From assembly GCF_000818015.1 (NCBI RefSeq), contig NZ_CP007511.1, positions 3,482,501-3,546,500 on the forward strand: a DNA stretch of 64,000 nucleotides, in the 5' to 3' direction. Below the pieces are notes generated by a model that was not told where the DNA came from, ran no database searches, and was given only the letters and a program-made list of their open reading frames with translations. A program made the position numbers and the translations under genes. Of this stretch, positions 15,947-24,468 are shown piece after piece (the stretch's first letter is position 1; every line of letters begins with the position of its first letter). The DNA is from Stutzerimonas balearica DSM 6083 (lineage in GTDB: Bacteria; Pseudomonadota; Gammaproteobacteria; Pseudomonadales; Pseudomonadaceae).

Positions 15947-17221
15947 GTGCAAATCGAAAACCGTCCGATCGAGGCGTTGATTCCTTACGCCCGTAACAGC
16001 CGCACGCACTCGGATGCCCAAGTAGCACAGATCGCGGCATCCATCCGCGAGTTTGGCTGGACCAACCCGGTGCTGGTCGATGGCAGCAACGGCATCATTG
16101 CTGGTCACGGCCGCGTCCTGGCGGCACGCAAGCTGGGCTTCGATCAGGTGCCGGTCATCGAACTGGCGCACCTGACCGAGTCGCAAAAGCGCGCCTATGT
16201 GCTGGCGGACAACAAGCTGGCTGAGAACGCCGGCTGGGATGATGAGTTGCTGCGCATCGAACTGGAGGCCTTGCAGGCTGCCGGGTTCGATCTGTCTCTG
16301 ACAGGCTTTGCCGATGATGAACTGGCTGCTCTGATGGCCGAGTTGGCCGGCAACGAGGGGTTGACCGACGATGACGCAGTACCGGAGGTCACCGACGACC
16401 CCGTAAGCCAACCAGGGGATGTGTGGCTGCTGGGTGAGCATCGTCTGCTGTGTGGCGATGCCACGGACCCCTTGGCACTGGAGACCCTGATGGGCAGCGA
16501 TCTGGCCGACATGGCGTTTACCGATCCGCCCTACAACGTCAACTACGCCAACACCGCCAAGGACAAGCAGCGCGGCACTCACCGGCCCATCCTTAATGAC
16601 AACCTGGGTGAAGGCTTTGCCGGATTTCTGTCGGCGGCCTGCGCCAACCTGCTGGCCTATAGCAAGGGTGCGGTTTACATCGCCATGAGCTCCAGCGAGC
16701 TTGACACCCTGCAGCTGGCGTTTCGCGGCGCGGGTGGCAAGTGGTCCACCTTCATCATCTGGGCCAAGAACACCTTTACACTGGGTCGCGCCGACTACCA
16801 ACGCCAATACGAACCCATCCTGTATGGCTGGCGTGATGGCGTCGATCACTTCTGGTGTGGTGACCGTGACCAGGGCGATGTCTGGTTCATCAACAAGCCG
16901 GTCAAGAACGATCTGCACCCGACCATGAAGCCGGTGGAACTGGTCGAGCGGGCCATTCGCAACAGCAGCAAAACGCGGGACATCGTGCTCGACCTGTTTG
17001 GCGGCTCCGGCACGACCCTGATTGCCGCCGAGAAAACTCAGCGCCGCGCACGGCTGGTGGAGCTTGATCCCAAGTACGTCGATGTGATCGTCAAGCGGTG
17101 GCAGGATTACACGGGGAAACAAGCAACACGTCTCCAAGATGGGACGTCATTCGTCGAATGCCCAGCTCAGGTGAAGAAAATGGAGATGGCTGTCAGTACA
17201 GCTGAGCCGACAAGGCAATAG
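15947..17221 (+). CDS. ParB-domain DNA adenine/cytosine methyltransferase
   Basis: About 424 residues. The N-terminal ParB-nuclease-like domain has IEALIPYARNSRTHSDAQVA and IIAGHGRVLAARKLG (residues 5-60). After an acidic linker comes an N4/N6 DNA methylase domain with the catalytic DPPYNVNY (about residue 192) and then the AdoMet-binding DLFGGSGTTLI (about 349-358). This ParB-methylase fusion is common in temperate phages and probably protects phage DNA from host restriction. The GTG at 15947 best matches the family start; an ATG at 15905 lies inside the preceding hairpin. Its 3' end overlaps the opposing small membrane gene. Confidence 0.88.
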   Translation: MQIENRPIEALIPYARNSRTHSDAQVAQIAASIREFGWTNPVLVDGSNGIIAGHGRVLAARKLGFDQVPVIELAHLTESQKRAYVLADNKLAENAGWDDELLRIELEALQAAGFDLSLTGFADDELAALMAELAGNEGLTDDDAVPEVTDDPVSQPGDVWLLGEHRLLCGDATDPLALETLMGSDLADMAFTDPPYNVNYANTAKDKQRGTHRPILNDNLGEGFAGFLSAACANLLAYSKGAVYIAMSSSELDTLQLAFRGAGGKWSTFIIWAKNTFTLGRADYQRQYEPILYGWRDGVDHFWCGDRDQGDVWFINKPVKNDLHPTMKPVELVERAIRNSSKTRDIVLDLFGGSGTTLIAAEKTQRRARLVELDPKYVDVIVKRWQDYTGKQATRLQDGTSFVECPAQVKKMEMAVSTAEPTRQ

Positions 17222-17451
17222 ATTCCGGCTCTGACCCACGATCCCGACAATCGGTTGGCAGTCGCAATGCGTTCGTCCAGTCCCCGAAAGACGTAAATAT
17301 CGCCTGACTGAACTACAGATTCGATTGACGTAGAAAGCGCGTTCAGTGCAAGGCGCATCTCCGATAAAACTCGATTCAGGCTGTAGGCCAGAATGGTTCC
17401 GCCAACCAAACCCAAGATCGAAGCCAACAGCTGAATTGTTTTCGCATCCAT
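17167..17451 (-). CDS. Small two-segment membrane protein
   Basis: 94 residues with hydrophobic segments at about 6-24 (LLASILGLVGGTILAYSL) and 73-92 (AGIYCLVGSAVLTAISIFF), joined by a polar helical loop. A GAGGTGG ribosome binding site precedes the ATG. It is antisense to, and overlaps by 55 bases, the end of the methylase gene. No family recognised. As an isolated minus-strand gene with lower GC it looks like a moron, perhaps a superinfection-exclusion membrane protein. Confidence 0.65.
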   Translation of the reverse strand: MDAKTIQLLASILGLVGGTILAYSLNRVLSEMRLALNALSTSIESVVQSGDIYVFRGLDERIATANRLSGSWVRAGIYCLVGSAVLTAISIFFT

Positions 17452-17493
17452 AAAACCACCTCAAAGGTGAAAGCGTAGCCCATCGCTTGAAAC

Positions 17494-17949
17494 TCAGTCA
17501 GTGTGGTCGATCCGGTAAACGCGTTGGCCATGGTCATCCTTGCTGGAGATCAGTGTCAGGCCCAACTTCTTCTTGAAGGCACCGGCAAAGGTGCCGCGCA
17601 CCGTGTGTGGTTGCCAGCCCGTGGCCTCAACGATCTGGCTGATGGTGGCGCCTTCCGGGCGCTGGAGCATGGCGATGATCTGCGCCTGCTTGGTGTTCCC
17701 CCGGGTGCGTGGCGCGGCTTTGATCGGTTCGATCGAAGCCGTTGGCACCGCCAGTCCCAGCGTCTCGTAAGCCAGGTCAGTGACCCGGTGGGTTTTGCCA
17801 TCGATTTGAATCAGGCCCTGTCGCAGCAGGCTGCCCAACACCTTGTCACGGGCACCGCCCTTGAGGTTGTCTGGAAACCAGCTCAGTAGGCCATCGGACG
17901 ACTGGATGGCGGTGTTGAGAATCAGGGTCTGGGTGTCGGTCAGTTTCAT
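17494..17949 (-). CDS. DUF3489 family protein
   Basis: 151 residues. The C-terminal half (TKQAQIIAMLQRPEGATISQ, TGWQPHTVRGTFAGAFKKKLG) is the winged-helix DUF3489 domain. The N-terminal half has a second helical unit (TDTQTLILNTAIQ). The start was set at the ATG with AAGGAG eight bases upstream. The family is common in phages and plasmids, and a transcription-factor role is inferred from the wHTH look. It is the last gene of a three-gene minus-strand cluster. Confidence 0.82.
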   Translation of the reverse strand: MKLTDTQTLILNTAIQSSDGLLSWFPDNLKGGARDKVLGSLLRQGLIQIDGKTHRVTDLAYETLGLAVPTASIEPIKAAPRTRGNTKQAQIIAMLQRPEGATISQIVEATGWQPHTVRGTFAGAFKKKLGLTLISSKDDHGQRVYRIDHTD

Positions 17950-17995
17950 GGTCATCTCCTTGTGACGGGTCGGGGTGCGTTGAATTGGGGTGGGC

Positions 17996-18217
17996 TTACT
18001 CGGCGTACTCGCCTTGCCAGAAGTAGGCATCGGTCACTTCCTTGAGGGCGGTGACGTAGCGCGTCACGTCACCCACATGGCCCCAGGTCACCGCATCGGG
18101 GCTGACGCCAAAATGGTCATCGCGCATCTGTTGCAGCCGCTGGAGCAAGACGTCGAATTCGCCGGCCTTGGCGATAAAGCTGTCCAGGGCGGTGGGCTTG
18201 GCGGTCTGGGTGGTCAT
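17996..18217 (-). CDS. Small conserved phage/plasmid protein
   Basis: 73 acidic, mainly helical residues (MTTQTAKPTALDSFIAKAGE...VGDVTRYVTALKEVTDAYF), with an AAAGGA ribosome binding site. An AGCGTTCAT-type leader motif ends 37 bases upstream of the start. It lies between the DUF3489 and DUF6900 genes. Function unknown. Confidence 0.68.
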   Translation of the reverse strand: MTTQTAKPTALDSFIAKAGEFDVLLQRLQQMRDDHFGVSPDAVTWGHVGDVTRYVTALKEVTDAYFWQGEYAE

Positions 18218-18252
18218 GGTTCGGTCCTTTTTGCGGGTGGGTGATCGTGTCT

Positions 18253-18268
18253 GTATGAACGCTTCATT
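18253..18268 (-). promoter_or_regulatory. Leader motif copy B
   Basis: The minus strand reads AATGAAGCGTTCATAC, 37 bases before the start of the 73-residue gene. It is identical over 16 bases to copy C at 18,500-18,515. Confidence 0.45.
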
Positions 18269-18470
18269 CGGCCGGCGTAGCAACTCGTTTCTGCGGGGTT
18301 TGGCGAGGTTTCTTGCCGGCCTGCTGGCCTGCCTCAAAAGCCGCCTGCAGCGCGGCTTTGATGTTCCAGACCGCCAGGTCATGGAAATCCAGCCGGTCGC
18401 TGTTACGCGTGTCCAGGGTCTCGAGCCCGAGGATGGTTTGGGCGATGTGATCGAGCGTCGGGTGGGTCAT
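18264..18470 (-). CDS. DUF6900-like small protein
   Basis: 68 residues: LDHIAQTILGLETLDTRNSD and DFHDLAVWNIKAALQAAFEAG match the short DUF6900 domain as I remember it, followed by a basic tail. It has a CCGGAG ribosome binding site. Its stop codon lies inside leader motif copy B, and motif copy C lies upstream, so the same leader precedes two consecutive genes. Role unknown. Confidence 0.75.
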   Translation of the reverse strand: MTHPTLDHIAQTILGLETLDTRNSDRLDFHDLAVWNIKAALQAAFEAGQQAGKKPRQTPQKRVATPAE

Positions 18471-18499
18471 GGTGTGGGCTCCGGTTGATTGCGATGACC

Positions 18500-18515
18500 G
18501 TATGAACGCTTCATT
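18500..18515 (-). promoter_or_regulatory. Leader motif copy C
   Basis: The minus strand reads AATGAAGCGTTCATAC, 31 bases before the DUF6900-like start codon. The remainder of 18516-18825, upstream of the terminase genes, holds no convincing gene. It has a small ATTTCGC/GCGAAAT hairpin at 18753-18772 and would be a natural place for a cos or pac site, though none can be recognised. Confidence 0.45.
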
Positions 18516-18825
18516 TGCGGAAGAAGCCAAGTTGAATCTGGCCCCTGTCGCATCAATCCCACGCAGGGAATGGCAGTGGCTCGCAGCGCTTCGCTATTTC
18601 ATCGCCGGGGACCCTGGCGACCTTGGCCAGTGCGGGGCGGCGGACCCGCGAGATTTGCGCAGGCACAGGCCGCGCTACGGTTTCGCTTCGTGGCTCAGTT
18701 CAAGGCGCCACAGGGCCTAGCCGTGAGCCGAGACGAAATGAGTGGCATCGGTATTTCGCTTGAAGGCGAAATGTCGGCGCTGCCGGCCCCACTTTGATTT
18801 CACCTTTGCTCACGAGCCACCCTGC

Positions 18826-19353
18826 ATGGCAACTGCCCCCATCGAATCGCTGGCCAAGCTGCTGGATCTCACCCCGCGCCGAGTGCAGCAGCTGGCCAAG
18901 GAAGGCGTGATCCCCAAGCCCGCCACGCGCGGGCAGTACGACATCATCCCGTCGGTTGTGGCCTACATCCGCCACCTGCGGGCGGTCGCCAGCGGCGACG
19001 GCGGTAATCTCCTGACTGAAAAAACCCGCCTCGCCCGAGCCCAGGCCGAAAAAACCGAAGTCGAGATCGCTCGCCTCAAGGGCGTGCTGGTGCCCGCTGC
19101 ACAGGTTGAGCGCGCCTGGGCCAGCATGATCGCCGCCGCCCGGGCCAAGTTATTGACCCTGCCGGTACGCGCCACCCCGTTGGTGCTGCCGCTTTCTGAG
19201 GAGTCGGCCATTGAACGGCTGCTGACGGACATGGTGATGGAGGCCTTGTCGGAACTTGCTGAGGCCGCCCTTGACGATGATCCAGACCTTGCTAACCCGG
19301 GTGCGCTCGCTGTGGCGACCACCCCCGACGATGACGGTGAGCCAATGGGCTGA
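18826..19353 (+). CDS. Terminase small subunit (Nu1-like)
   Basis: 175 residues. The N-terminal winged HTH (IESLAKLLDLTPRRVQQLAKEGVIPK, residues 5-30) is the DNA-recognition domain of lambda Nu1-type small terminases. A helical segment LTEKTRLARAQAEKTEVEIARLKG (about 66-89) follows, and the C-terminus contacts the large subunit. It directly precedes and overlaps the GpA-type large terminase. It selects phage DNA for packaging. Confidence 0.88.
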   Translation: MATAPIESLAKLLDLTPRRVQQLAKEGVIPKPATRGQYDIIPSVVAYIRHLRAVASGDGGNLLTEKTRLARAQAEKTEVEIARLKGVLVPAAQVERAWASMIAAARAKLLTLPVRATPLVLPLSEESAIERLLTDMVMEALSELAEAALDDDPDLANPGALAVATTPDDDGEPMG

Positions 19354-21178
19354 CACGCATCTTTACCTCTCGCCTGAGGACAGTGCGGAGTCCGGCAAGT
19401 ACCTGAGCGATCGTGCCCCGTATCAGCGCGGCATCATGGATGCGTTCAGCGAACCCGGGGGCGAGGAGGTCGTCATGATGTCCTCGGCGCAGGTGGGCAA
19501 GACGCTCATCCTGAAGTCTTTGATTGGCTACTTCATCGATCTCGACCCGTCACCAATCCTGGTCGTGCAGCCCACCATCGAGATGGGAGAGACCTTCTCC
19601 AAGGATCGTCTGGCGCCGATGATCCGCGACACCCCAGCCCTGGTCGGCAAGGTGCGCGATGCCAAGAGCCGCGACTCGGGCAACACGATTCTCAAGAAAC
19701 ACTTCCCCGGTGGGCATCTGACGATCGCCGGGGCCAATAGCGCAGCGAGCTTGTCTAGCCGCCCGATCCGGGTCCTGCTCTGTGACGAGGTCGATCGCTA
19801 CCCACCCTCGGCCGGCACAGAGGGCGACCCGGTCAACCTGGCCCGCAAGCGTACCGCCACCTACCGAGCGCGCAAGAAAGTGGCGCTGGTTTCGACGCCA
19901 ACCCTCAAGGGGCACAGCCGGATCGAGCGCGCCTGGTTGCAGTCGGACCAGCGACGCTATTTCGTGCCGTGCCCCCATTGCGGCCACCGTCATGTGCTTG
20001 AGTGGGCCAATGTGCTGGTCAATGAAACGGACTTGGCGCAAACCGCGTTGGTCTGCCCGTCTTGCGGCGCCCTGATCCGCGACAGCGACCGGCCGCTGAT
20101 GCTCGCGCAGGGGCAATGGATGGCCCAGTGCCCGCAACACCCGATTCCCGGGTTTCATCTGAATGAGCTCTATTCGCCTTGGCGCAAGCTCTCGGAGATC
20201 GCCAGCGATTTCCTGCGCGCCCGGGGCAACCCGGAAGAAGAAAAGACCTGGTGGAACACCGCCATGGGACTGCCCTTCGAAAGCGTGGGCGAGCGAGCCA
20301 GTGCCGACCTGCTGGCCCAGCAGCGCGAAGCGTACGCACCGGATCACCTACCGGCAGGCGTGTTGACCGTCACCGCTGGCGTGGACACGCAAAAGGATCG
20401 ACTGGAAATCGAGCTCGTGGGCTGGGGTGCGGGTGAGGAGTCTTGGGGTATCGAGCACATCGTGCTGCACGGCAACCCGGCGGAACCCGCGCTGTGGCAG
20501 CAACTGGATGGCTTGTTGATCAACACCCGTCTGCCCACCGAGGACGGCCGGGCACTGCGTATTGCTGCCTGCTGTATCGACTCTGGCGGCCACCATGTGC
20601 AGCAAGTGTATGAGTTCGCCACCCCGCGCGCGGCGCGCAACGTCTGGGCGGTCAAAGGCCAGTTCGGCCCCCGCCCGGTCTGGCCCAAGCGGCAGACGAA
20701 GTCCAAAAAGTACCGGGGCCACACGGTGCGCCTGATTGGTGTCGACACCGCCAAGGACACGATCTATGCGCGCTGGCAGGTTGCGTCAGGTAAACCTGGC
20801 TACTGCCACTTTCCGATGTCGTATGACGACGCCTGGTTCGAGCAGGCCACTGTCGAAAAACGTGTGACCCGCATCGATGGCAGAGGCAATGAGGTGCGCG
20901 CCTGGCAGAAACCCTCCGGGGCGCGCAACGAAGCGCTGGACTGCCGCGTGTATGCCTATGCCGCGCTGCAGGGACTCAAGATCGAGCGCCGCCTGGTGCT
21001 GGCCAAACTGGCTGGCGCAGTCATCGAAGGCGAGCGCATGACATCGCAACACGAGCCCGTCGTCGTCACGCCCAACGAGGGCTCGCCTCGACTGAGGCAA
21101 GCGCCGGCGCCTGCTGCCGGAACCCACCAATCACCAGCCCGTCGGGTCGCGGCATCCGCCTATCTGCGCCGACGCTGA
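19277..21178 (+). CDS. Terminase large subunit, GpA family
   Basis: About 633 residues, the normal length of lambda GpA-type terminases. The ATPase has a Walker-A-like SSAQVGKT (about residues 68-75) and Walker B VLLCDEVDRYP (about 163-173). A zinc-ribbon-like insertion CPHCGHRH...CPSCG (about 233-260) and a C-terminal nuclease domain starting near GVDTQKDRLEIELVGWG follow. It packages DNA into the procapsid and cuts it. It overlaps the small subunit gene by 77 bases; an earlier in-frame ATG at 19256 is possible. Confidence 0.94.
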   Translation: MIQTLLTRVRSLWRPPPTMTVSQWADTHLYLSPEDSAESGKYLSDRAPYQRGIMDAFSEPGGEEVVMMSSAQVGKTLILKSLIGYFIDLDPSPILVVQPTIEMGETFSKDRLAPMIRDTPALVGKVRDAKSRDSGNTILKKHFPGGHLTIAGANSAASLSSRPIRVLLCDEVDRYPPSAGTEGDPVNLARKRTATYRARKKVALVSTPTLKGHSRIERAWLQSDQRRYFVPCPHCGHRHVLEWANVLVNETDLAQTALVCPSCGALIRDSDRPLMLAQGQWMAQCPQHPIPGFHLNELYSPWRKLSEIASDFLRARGNPEEEKTWWNTAMGLPFESVGERASADLLAQQREAYAPDHLPAGVLTVTAGVDTQKDRLEIELVGWGAGEESWGIEHIVLHGNPAEPALWQQLDGLLINTRLPTEDGRALRIAACCIDSGGHHVQQVYEFATPRAARNVWAVKGQFGPRPVWPKRQTKSKKYRGHTVRLIGVDTAKDTIYARWQVASGKPGYCHFPMSYDDAWFEQATVEKRVTRIDGRGNEVRAWQKPSGARNEALDCRVYAYAALQGLKIERRLVLAKLAGAVIEGERMTSQHEPVVVTPNEGSPRLRQAPAPAAGTHQSPARRVAASAYLRRR

Positions 21179-21196
21179 GCATCAAGGAAATTTTAC

Positions 21197-21403
21197 ATGG
21201 CCTTTACCCAGGACGACGTGGTCCGGATTGAGCGTGCCGTGGCCAAGGGCGAGCACATCGTGCGGTTTGCGGACCGCACCGTGGAATACCGCTCGGTGCA
21301 AGAACTCATCGAGGCCCGCGATCGCATGCTCAATGAGCTCTCGAAAGTTGGCAGACGGCGTGCCCGGCTGATGCGCTTGTTTCATGCAGGCAAGGGGTGG
21401 TGA
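21197..21403 (+). CDS. Head-tail joining protein gpW
   Basis: 68 residues. MAFTQDDVVRIERAVAKGE, TVEYRSVQELIEARDRMLNEL and the basic RRRARL tail match the lambda gpW fold, a small protein plugging the portal after packaging. It lies between terminase and portal, as in lambda. Confidence 0.88.
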   Translation: MAFTQDDVVRIERAVAKGEHIVRFADRTVEYRSVQELIEARDRMLNELSKVGRRRARLMRLFHAGKGW

Positions 21404-21405
21404 TC

Positions 21406-22923
21406 ATGCCCGCGTCCTACCCCTGGTTGGCGCAACGCGGCTTTCTGCTGCCTCAGCGCTTGACCCGCGTGCAAGCCAGCTATGACAGCGCCGGCAACGG
21501 TCGTCGCCTGGGCGGCTGGAAGGCGCCCGATGGCGGGCCAAGTTCGGCGTCGCTCGCCGGTCTGCAGCACTTGCGCAACCGATCGCGCGCTGCCACACGC
21601 AACGACCCCTATGCCTTCTCGGCAATAGACCGACTGGTGTCGAACACCATCGGCACCGGGATCACCCCCAAGCCGCGTCATCCCGACGATGGCGTGCGAC
21701 GCCAGTTGCAGGCGTTATGGGAGGACTGGTGCGACGAAGCCGATGCCGACGGTCGCACCGACCTCTATGGGCTGCAGGCGCTGGTTTGCCGGGCGGTGTA
21801 CGAGTCGGGCGAGTGCTTCATTCGCCTGCGGCCCCGGCGGCTCGAGGATGCCATGGCAGTGCCCCTGCAGTTGCAGGTGCTTGAGCCTGAGTTCGTGCCG
21901 CACGACAAGCATGAGCAAGGCCGTGGCGGCAACGTCATCCGCGCCGGCATTGAATACAACGCAATCGGGCAGCGGGTCGCCTATTGGATGTACCGCACCC
22001 ATCCCGGTGATGGTCCCAATCCTGCATTGAGGTTCAACGATCTGGTGCGCGTCCCGGCCGAGCAGGTGTTGCACATCTATGAGCCGCTGCGCGCGGGCCA
22101 GCTGCGTGGCGTCCCTGTTCTGGCACCGGTCCTGGCACGACTGAAATCGCTCGACGACTTTGATGACGCGGTGCTGTTTCGGCAGGAGGTGGCCAACCTG
22201 TTTGCCGGTTTCATTCGCAAACCGGCGCCCGAGGACCCGCCGGTCGATCCGGTGACGGGCGCCCCCATCCAGACCGATGCCGATGGTTTTACCCCAATGG
22301 TGGGGCTGGAGCCTGGCACCCTGCAGGAACTGCTACCTGGTGAAGAGGTGGATTTCTCCAACCCGCCCGATGCCGGCAACACCTACCCGGACTTCATGCG
22401 TCAGCAGCTGCTGGCCACCGCTGCCGGGGCAGGGTTGCCCTTCGAGTTGCTGACCGGCGATCTGCGCAATGTGAATGACCGGGTGATCCGCGTGGTGCTG
22501 AACGAGTTTCGGCGGCGCATCGAGCAGCGCCAGTTCGGCGTCTTCGTGCATCAGATGTGCCGGCCCGTGCGTGCTGCCTGGCTGGACATGGCGGTGCTGG
22601 CTGGGGCCATCGCGCTCCCTGATTACCCCCGACAACGGCGCGCGTATCTGCGCACCCGCTGGGTGCCGCAAGGCTGGTCCTACCTGCACCCGGTGCAGGA
22701 CGTGCAGGCCCGGCGCATGGAGGTCCGTGCCGGTTTCACCTCGCGCTCGGAAGTCGCACTGCGCCAAGGCTACGACGCCGAACTCATCGACGCAGAAAAC
22801 GCGGCCGACATCGCCCGCGCTGATGCCTTGGGCCTGGCCTATGACTCGGATGCGCGAGCCAACCCGCCAGCGCCGACGGCCACGACCAACCCACCCATTT
22901 CCAATCTTGAGGAGCCGGCATGA
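21406..22923 (+). CDS. Portal protein, lambda gpB family
   Basis: 505 residues matching the lambda-type portal family: HLRNRSRAATRNDPYAFSAIDRLVSN near the start, then GIEYNAIGQRVAYWMYR, RVPAEQVLHIYEPLRAGQLRGVP and a late VNDRVIRVVLNEFRRRIEQRQFG. It forms the dodecameric DNA entry ring. The ATG at 21406 has AAGGGGTGG just upstream; a GTG at 21397 is an alternative. The stop overlaps the protease start. Confidence 0.94.
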   Translation: MPASYPWLAQRGFLLPQRLTRVQASYDSAGNGRRLGGWKAPDGGPSSASLAGLQHLRNRSRAATRNDPYAFSAIDRLVSNTIGTGITPKPRHPDDGVRRQLQALWEDWCDEADADGRTDLYGLQALVCRAVYESGECFIRLRPRRLEDAMAVPLQLQVLEPEFVPHDKHEQGRGGNVIRAGIEYNAIGQRVAYWMYRTHPGDGPNPALRFNDLVRVPAEQVLHIYEPLRAGQLRGVPVLAPVLARLKSLDDFDDAVLFRQEVANLFAGFIRKPAPEDPPVDPVTGAPIQTDADGFTPMVGLEPGTLQELLPGEEVDFSNPPDAGNTYPDFMRQQLLATAAGAGLPFELLTGDLRNVNDRVIRVVLNEFRRRIEQRQFGVFVHQMCRPVRAAWLDMAVLAGAIALPDYPRQRRAYLRTRWVPQGWSYLHPVQDVQARRMEVRAGFTSRSEVALRQGYDAELIDAENAADIARADALGLAYDSDARANPPAPTATTNPPISNLEEPA

Positions 22924-24071
22924 GCGACCTTCCCGAGGCTGCGCCAACGCGCAGCTGGTACCGCATTCAGGCCAAGACTGATGCGGATCAACCGAAATCC
23001 ATCGAAGTGCTGATCTATGACGAGATCGGGCTGTGGGGTATCAGTGCCGCCCGATTCATCGACGAACTCAAGGCGATGGACGATGGGCAGGCCGCGATCA
23101 CGATCGCCATCAACAGCCCGGGCGGTGATGTGTTCGATGGGTTTGCCATTCATAACGCGCTGCTGCGTCTGGGTGCGCGCTGCACCGTGCGCATCGACGG
23201 CCTGGCCGCATCGGCTGCCAGTGTCATTGCCTGTGGCGGGCATCAGGTGGTGATGGCGGCCAACGCCATGCTGATGATCCACAACCCGTGGACCTTCACC
23301 TACGGCAGTGCCCACGACCTGCGCAAAACCGCTGACATGATGGACAAGGCGCGCGACGGCATCCTGGCGGCCTACCGACGTAAGGCTCCCGCCATCGAAG
23401 ACGCCACGCTCATTCAGATGCTCGACGAAGAAACCTGGTTGAGTGCCGATGAGGCCTTGGCGCTGGGCTTGGTGGACGTCATTGGCGAGGCCGTGGCTCT
23501 GCAGGCCTGCCGGGGCACGACCAATGTCCTGGCGCGCTTCAAGCATCCCCCCGAAGCCTTGCTGGCAGCCAGTGCTGAGTCGATTCCCAAAGCTGAGTTG
23601 ATTCCCGAAGAACCAGCCCAGGCACCCGAGCCACAGCCAGACCCGACCCGGCTCGCACGCAACGCTGCGCGTTTCTCTCAGGCTTGCCTGGCCTGTGGGT
23701 TGGCTGATTTCACTGAGGAGTTGCTGATGAACACCCCCCTTTCCGATGACGACGCGGTGTCCGCGCAGATTGAGCGTCTGCAAGCGATTCGCACCCTGTG
23801 TGCCAGCGCCCGGTTGCCGGAACTGGCTGCCGACTACGCGCGTTCCGGGCTGAGTGTGGAGGCCGTGCGTGCGCGGCTGTTTGATCGATTGCTGGCCGCG
23901 CAAGGCACTGTGATCGACAACAAGGAACCGCCCATCATCCCCGAGCCCAAAGCAGCGGCCAGTCCGAACACGAGCGCCATCTACGCCGCGCGCAAGAAAA
24001 AGCCCAGCCGCCCGGCGGCCGTCAAAACGGCCACGCCTCAGGCGCCCATCCCCCAAGCACCCACCCCTTAA
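22920..24071 (+). CDS. ClpP/S49-type head maturation protease with C-terminal scaffold
   Basis: 383 residues. The ClpP-like serine protease domain has NSPGGDVFDGFAIHNAL (about 62-78), the nucleophile in GLAASAASVIACGG (about 97-110) and the histidine in AMLMIHNPW (about 120-128). The C-terminal third is charged and Ala/Pro-rich. As with lambda gpC/Nu3, the C-terminal part can be made separately as scaffold from an internal start at 23727. It processes capsid components during assembly. Confidence 0.92.
   Translation: MSDLPEAAPTRSWYRIQAKTDADQPKSIEVLIYDEIGLWGISAARFIDELKAMDDGQAAITIAINSPGGDVFDGFAIHNALLRLGARCTVRIDGLAASAASVIACGGHQVVMAANAMLMIHNPWTFTYGSAHDLRKTADMMDKARDGILAAYRRKAPAIEDATLIQMLDEETWLSADEALALGLVDVIGEAVALQACRGTTNVLARFKHPPEALLAASAESIPKAELIPEEPAQAPEPQPDPTRLARNAARFSQACLACGLADFTEELLMNTPLSDDDAVSAQIERLQAIRTLCASARLPELAADYARSGLSVEAVRARLFDRLLAAQGTVIDNKEPPIIPEPKAAASPNTSAIYAARKKKPSRPAAVKTATPQAPIPQAPTP
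23727..24071 (+). CDS. Nested capsid scaffold protein (Nu3-like)
   Basis: An in-frame ATG at codon 270 of the protease gene is preceded, six bases upstream, by GAGGAG, a strong ribosome binding site. It would give a 114-residue protein: MNTPLSDDDAVSAQIERLQA, a helical core to about residue 55, and a KKKPSRPAAVK-rich tail. This is the same trick as lambda Nu3 inside gene C. Expression is inferred from the ribosome binding site and the lambda precedent. Confidence 0.65.
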   Translation: MNTPLSDDDAVSAQIERLQAIRTLCASARLPELAADYARSGLSVEAVRARLFDRLLAAQGTVIDNKEPPIIPEPKAAASPNTSAIYAARKKKPSRPAAVKTATPQAPIPQAPTP

Positions 24072-24092
24072 TCGTCACCTGGAGCACACGCC

Positions 24093-24437
24093 ATGAACAT
24101 CCAAACCGAGGCCGTCCACACGGCTGAATTTCTTCTCTCCGAGGGCAACCGCGAGATCTCGCGCGAAGCCATCACGGTCGCTGCCGGTGACGCGTTGCCT
24201 GCCGGGCAGGTCCTGGGCATCCAGACCGCCTCTGGTCATTACGCCGCCTACAGCCCGGCCGCCACCGACGGCACCGAGGTGGCAGTGGGCATCTTGCACG
24301 CTGCACTGCCCGCATCGGCAGACGTACGCAATGGCGTGGCTTTCGTGCGCCTGGCTGAAGTCGCCGCAGCGCGTCTGATGGGGCTGGATGCCGCCGCGAT
24401 TGCCGATCTCAAAACCCGTCACCTCATCGTGCGCTAA
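24093..24437 (+). CDS. Head decoration protein, gpD family
   Basis: 114 residues. The SEGNREISREAITVAAGDALPAGQVLG region, SGHYAAYSPAATDGTEVAVGIL and the VRLAEVAAARL end match lambda gpD, the trimeric capsid-stabilising protein. It sits between protease and capsid as in lambda. Confidence 0.92.
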   Translation: MNIQTEAVHTAEFLLSEGNREISREAITVAAGDALPAGQVLGIQTASGHYAAYSPAATDGTEVAVGILHAALPASADVRNGVAFVRLAEVAAARLMGLDAAAIADLKTRHLIVR

Positions 24438-24468
24438 CCCACGTGCCCAACTCATTCATGAGACTTCC

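Noticed and set aside
15923..17137. 404-residue open frame antisense to the ParB-methylase
   Set aside because: Shadow frame; the plus strand has DPPY and FGGSGTT motifs in order.
18469..18797. Two overlapping plus-strand frames upstream of the terminase
   Set aside because: No ribosome binding sites, no family-like sequence, and overlap with the start of the opposing DUF6900-like gene.
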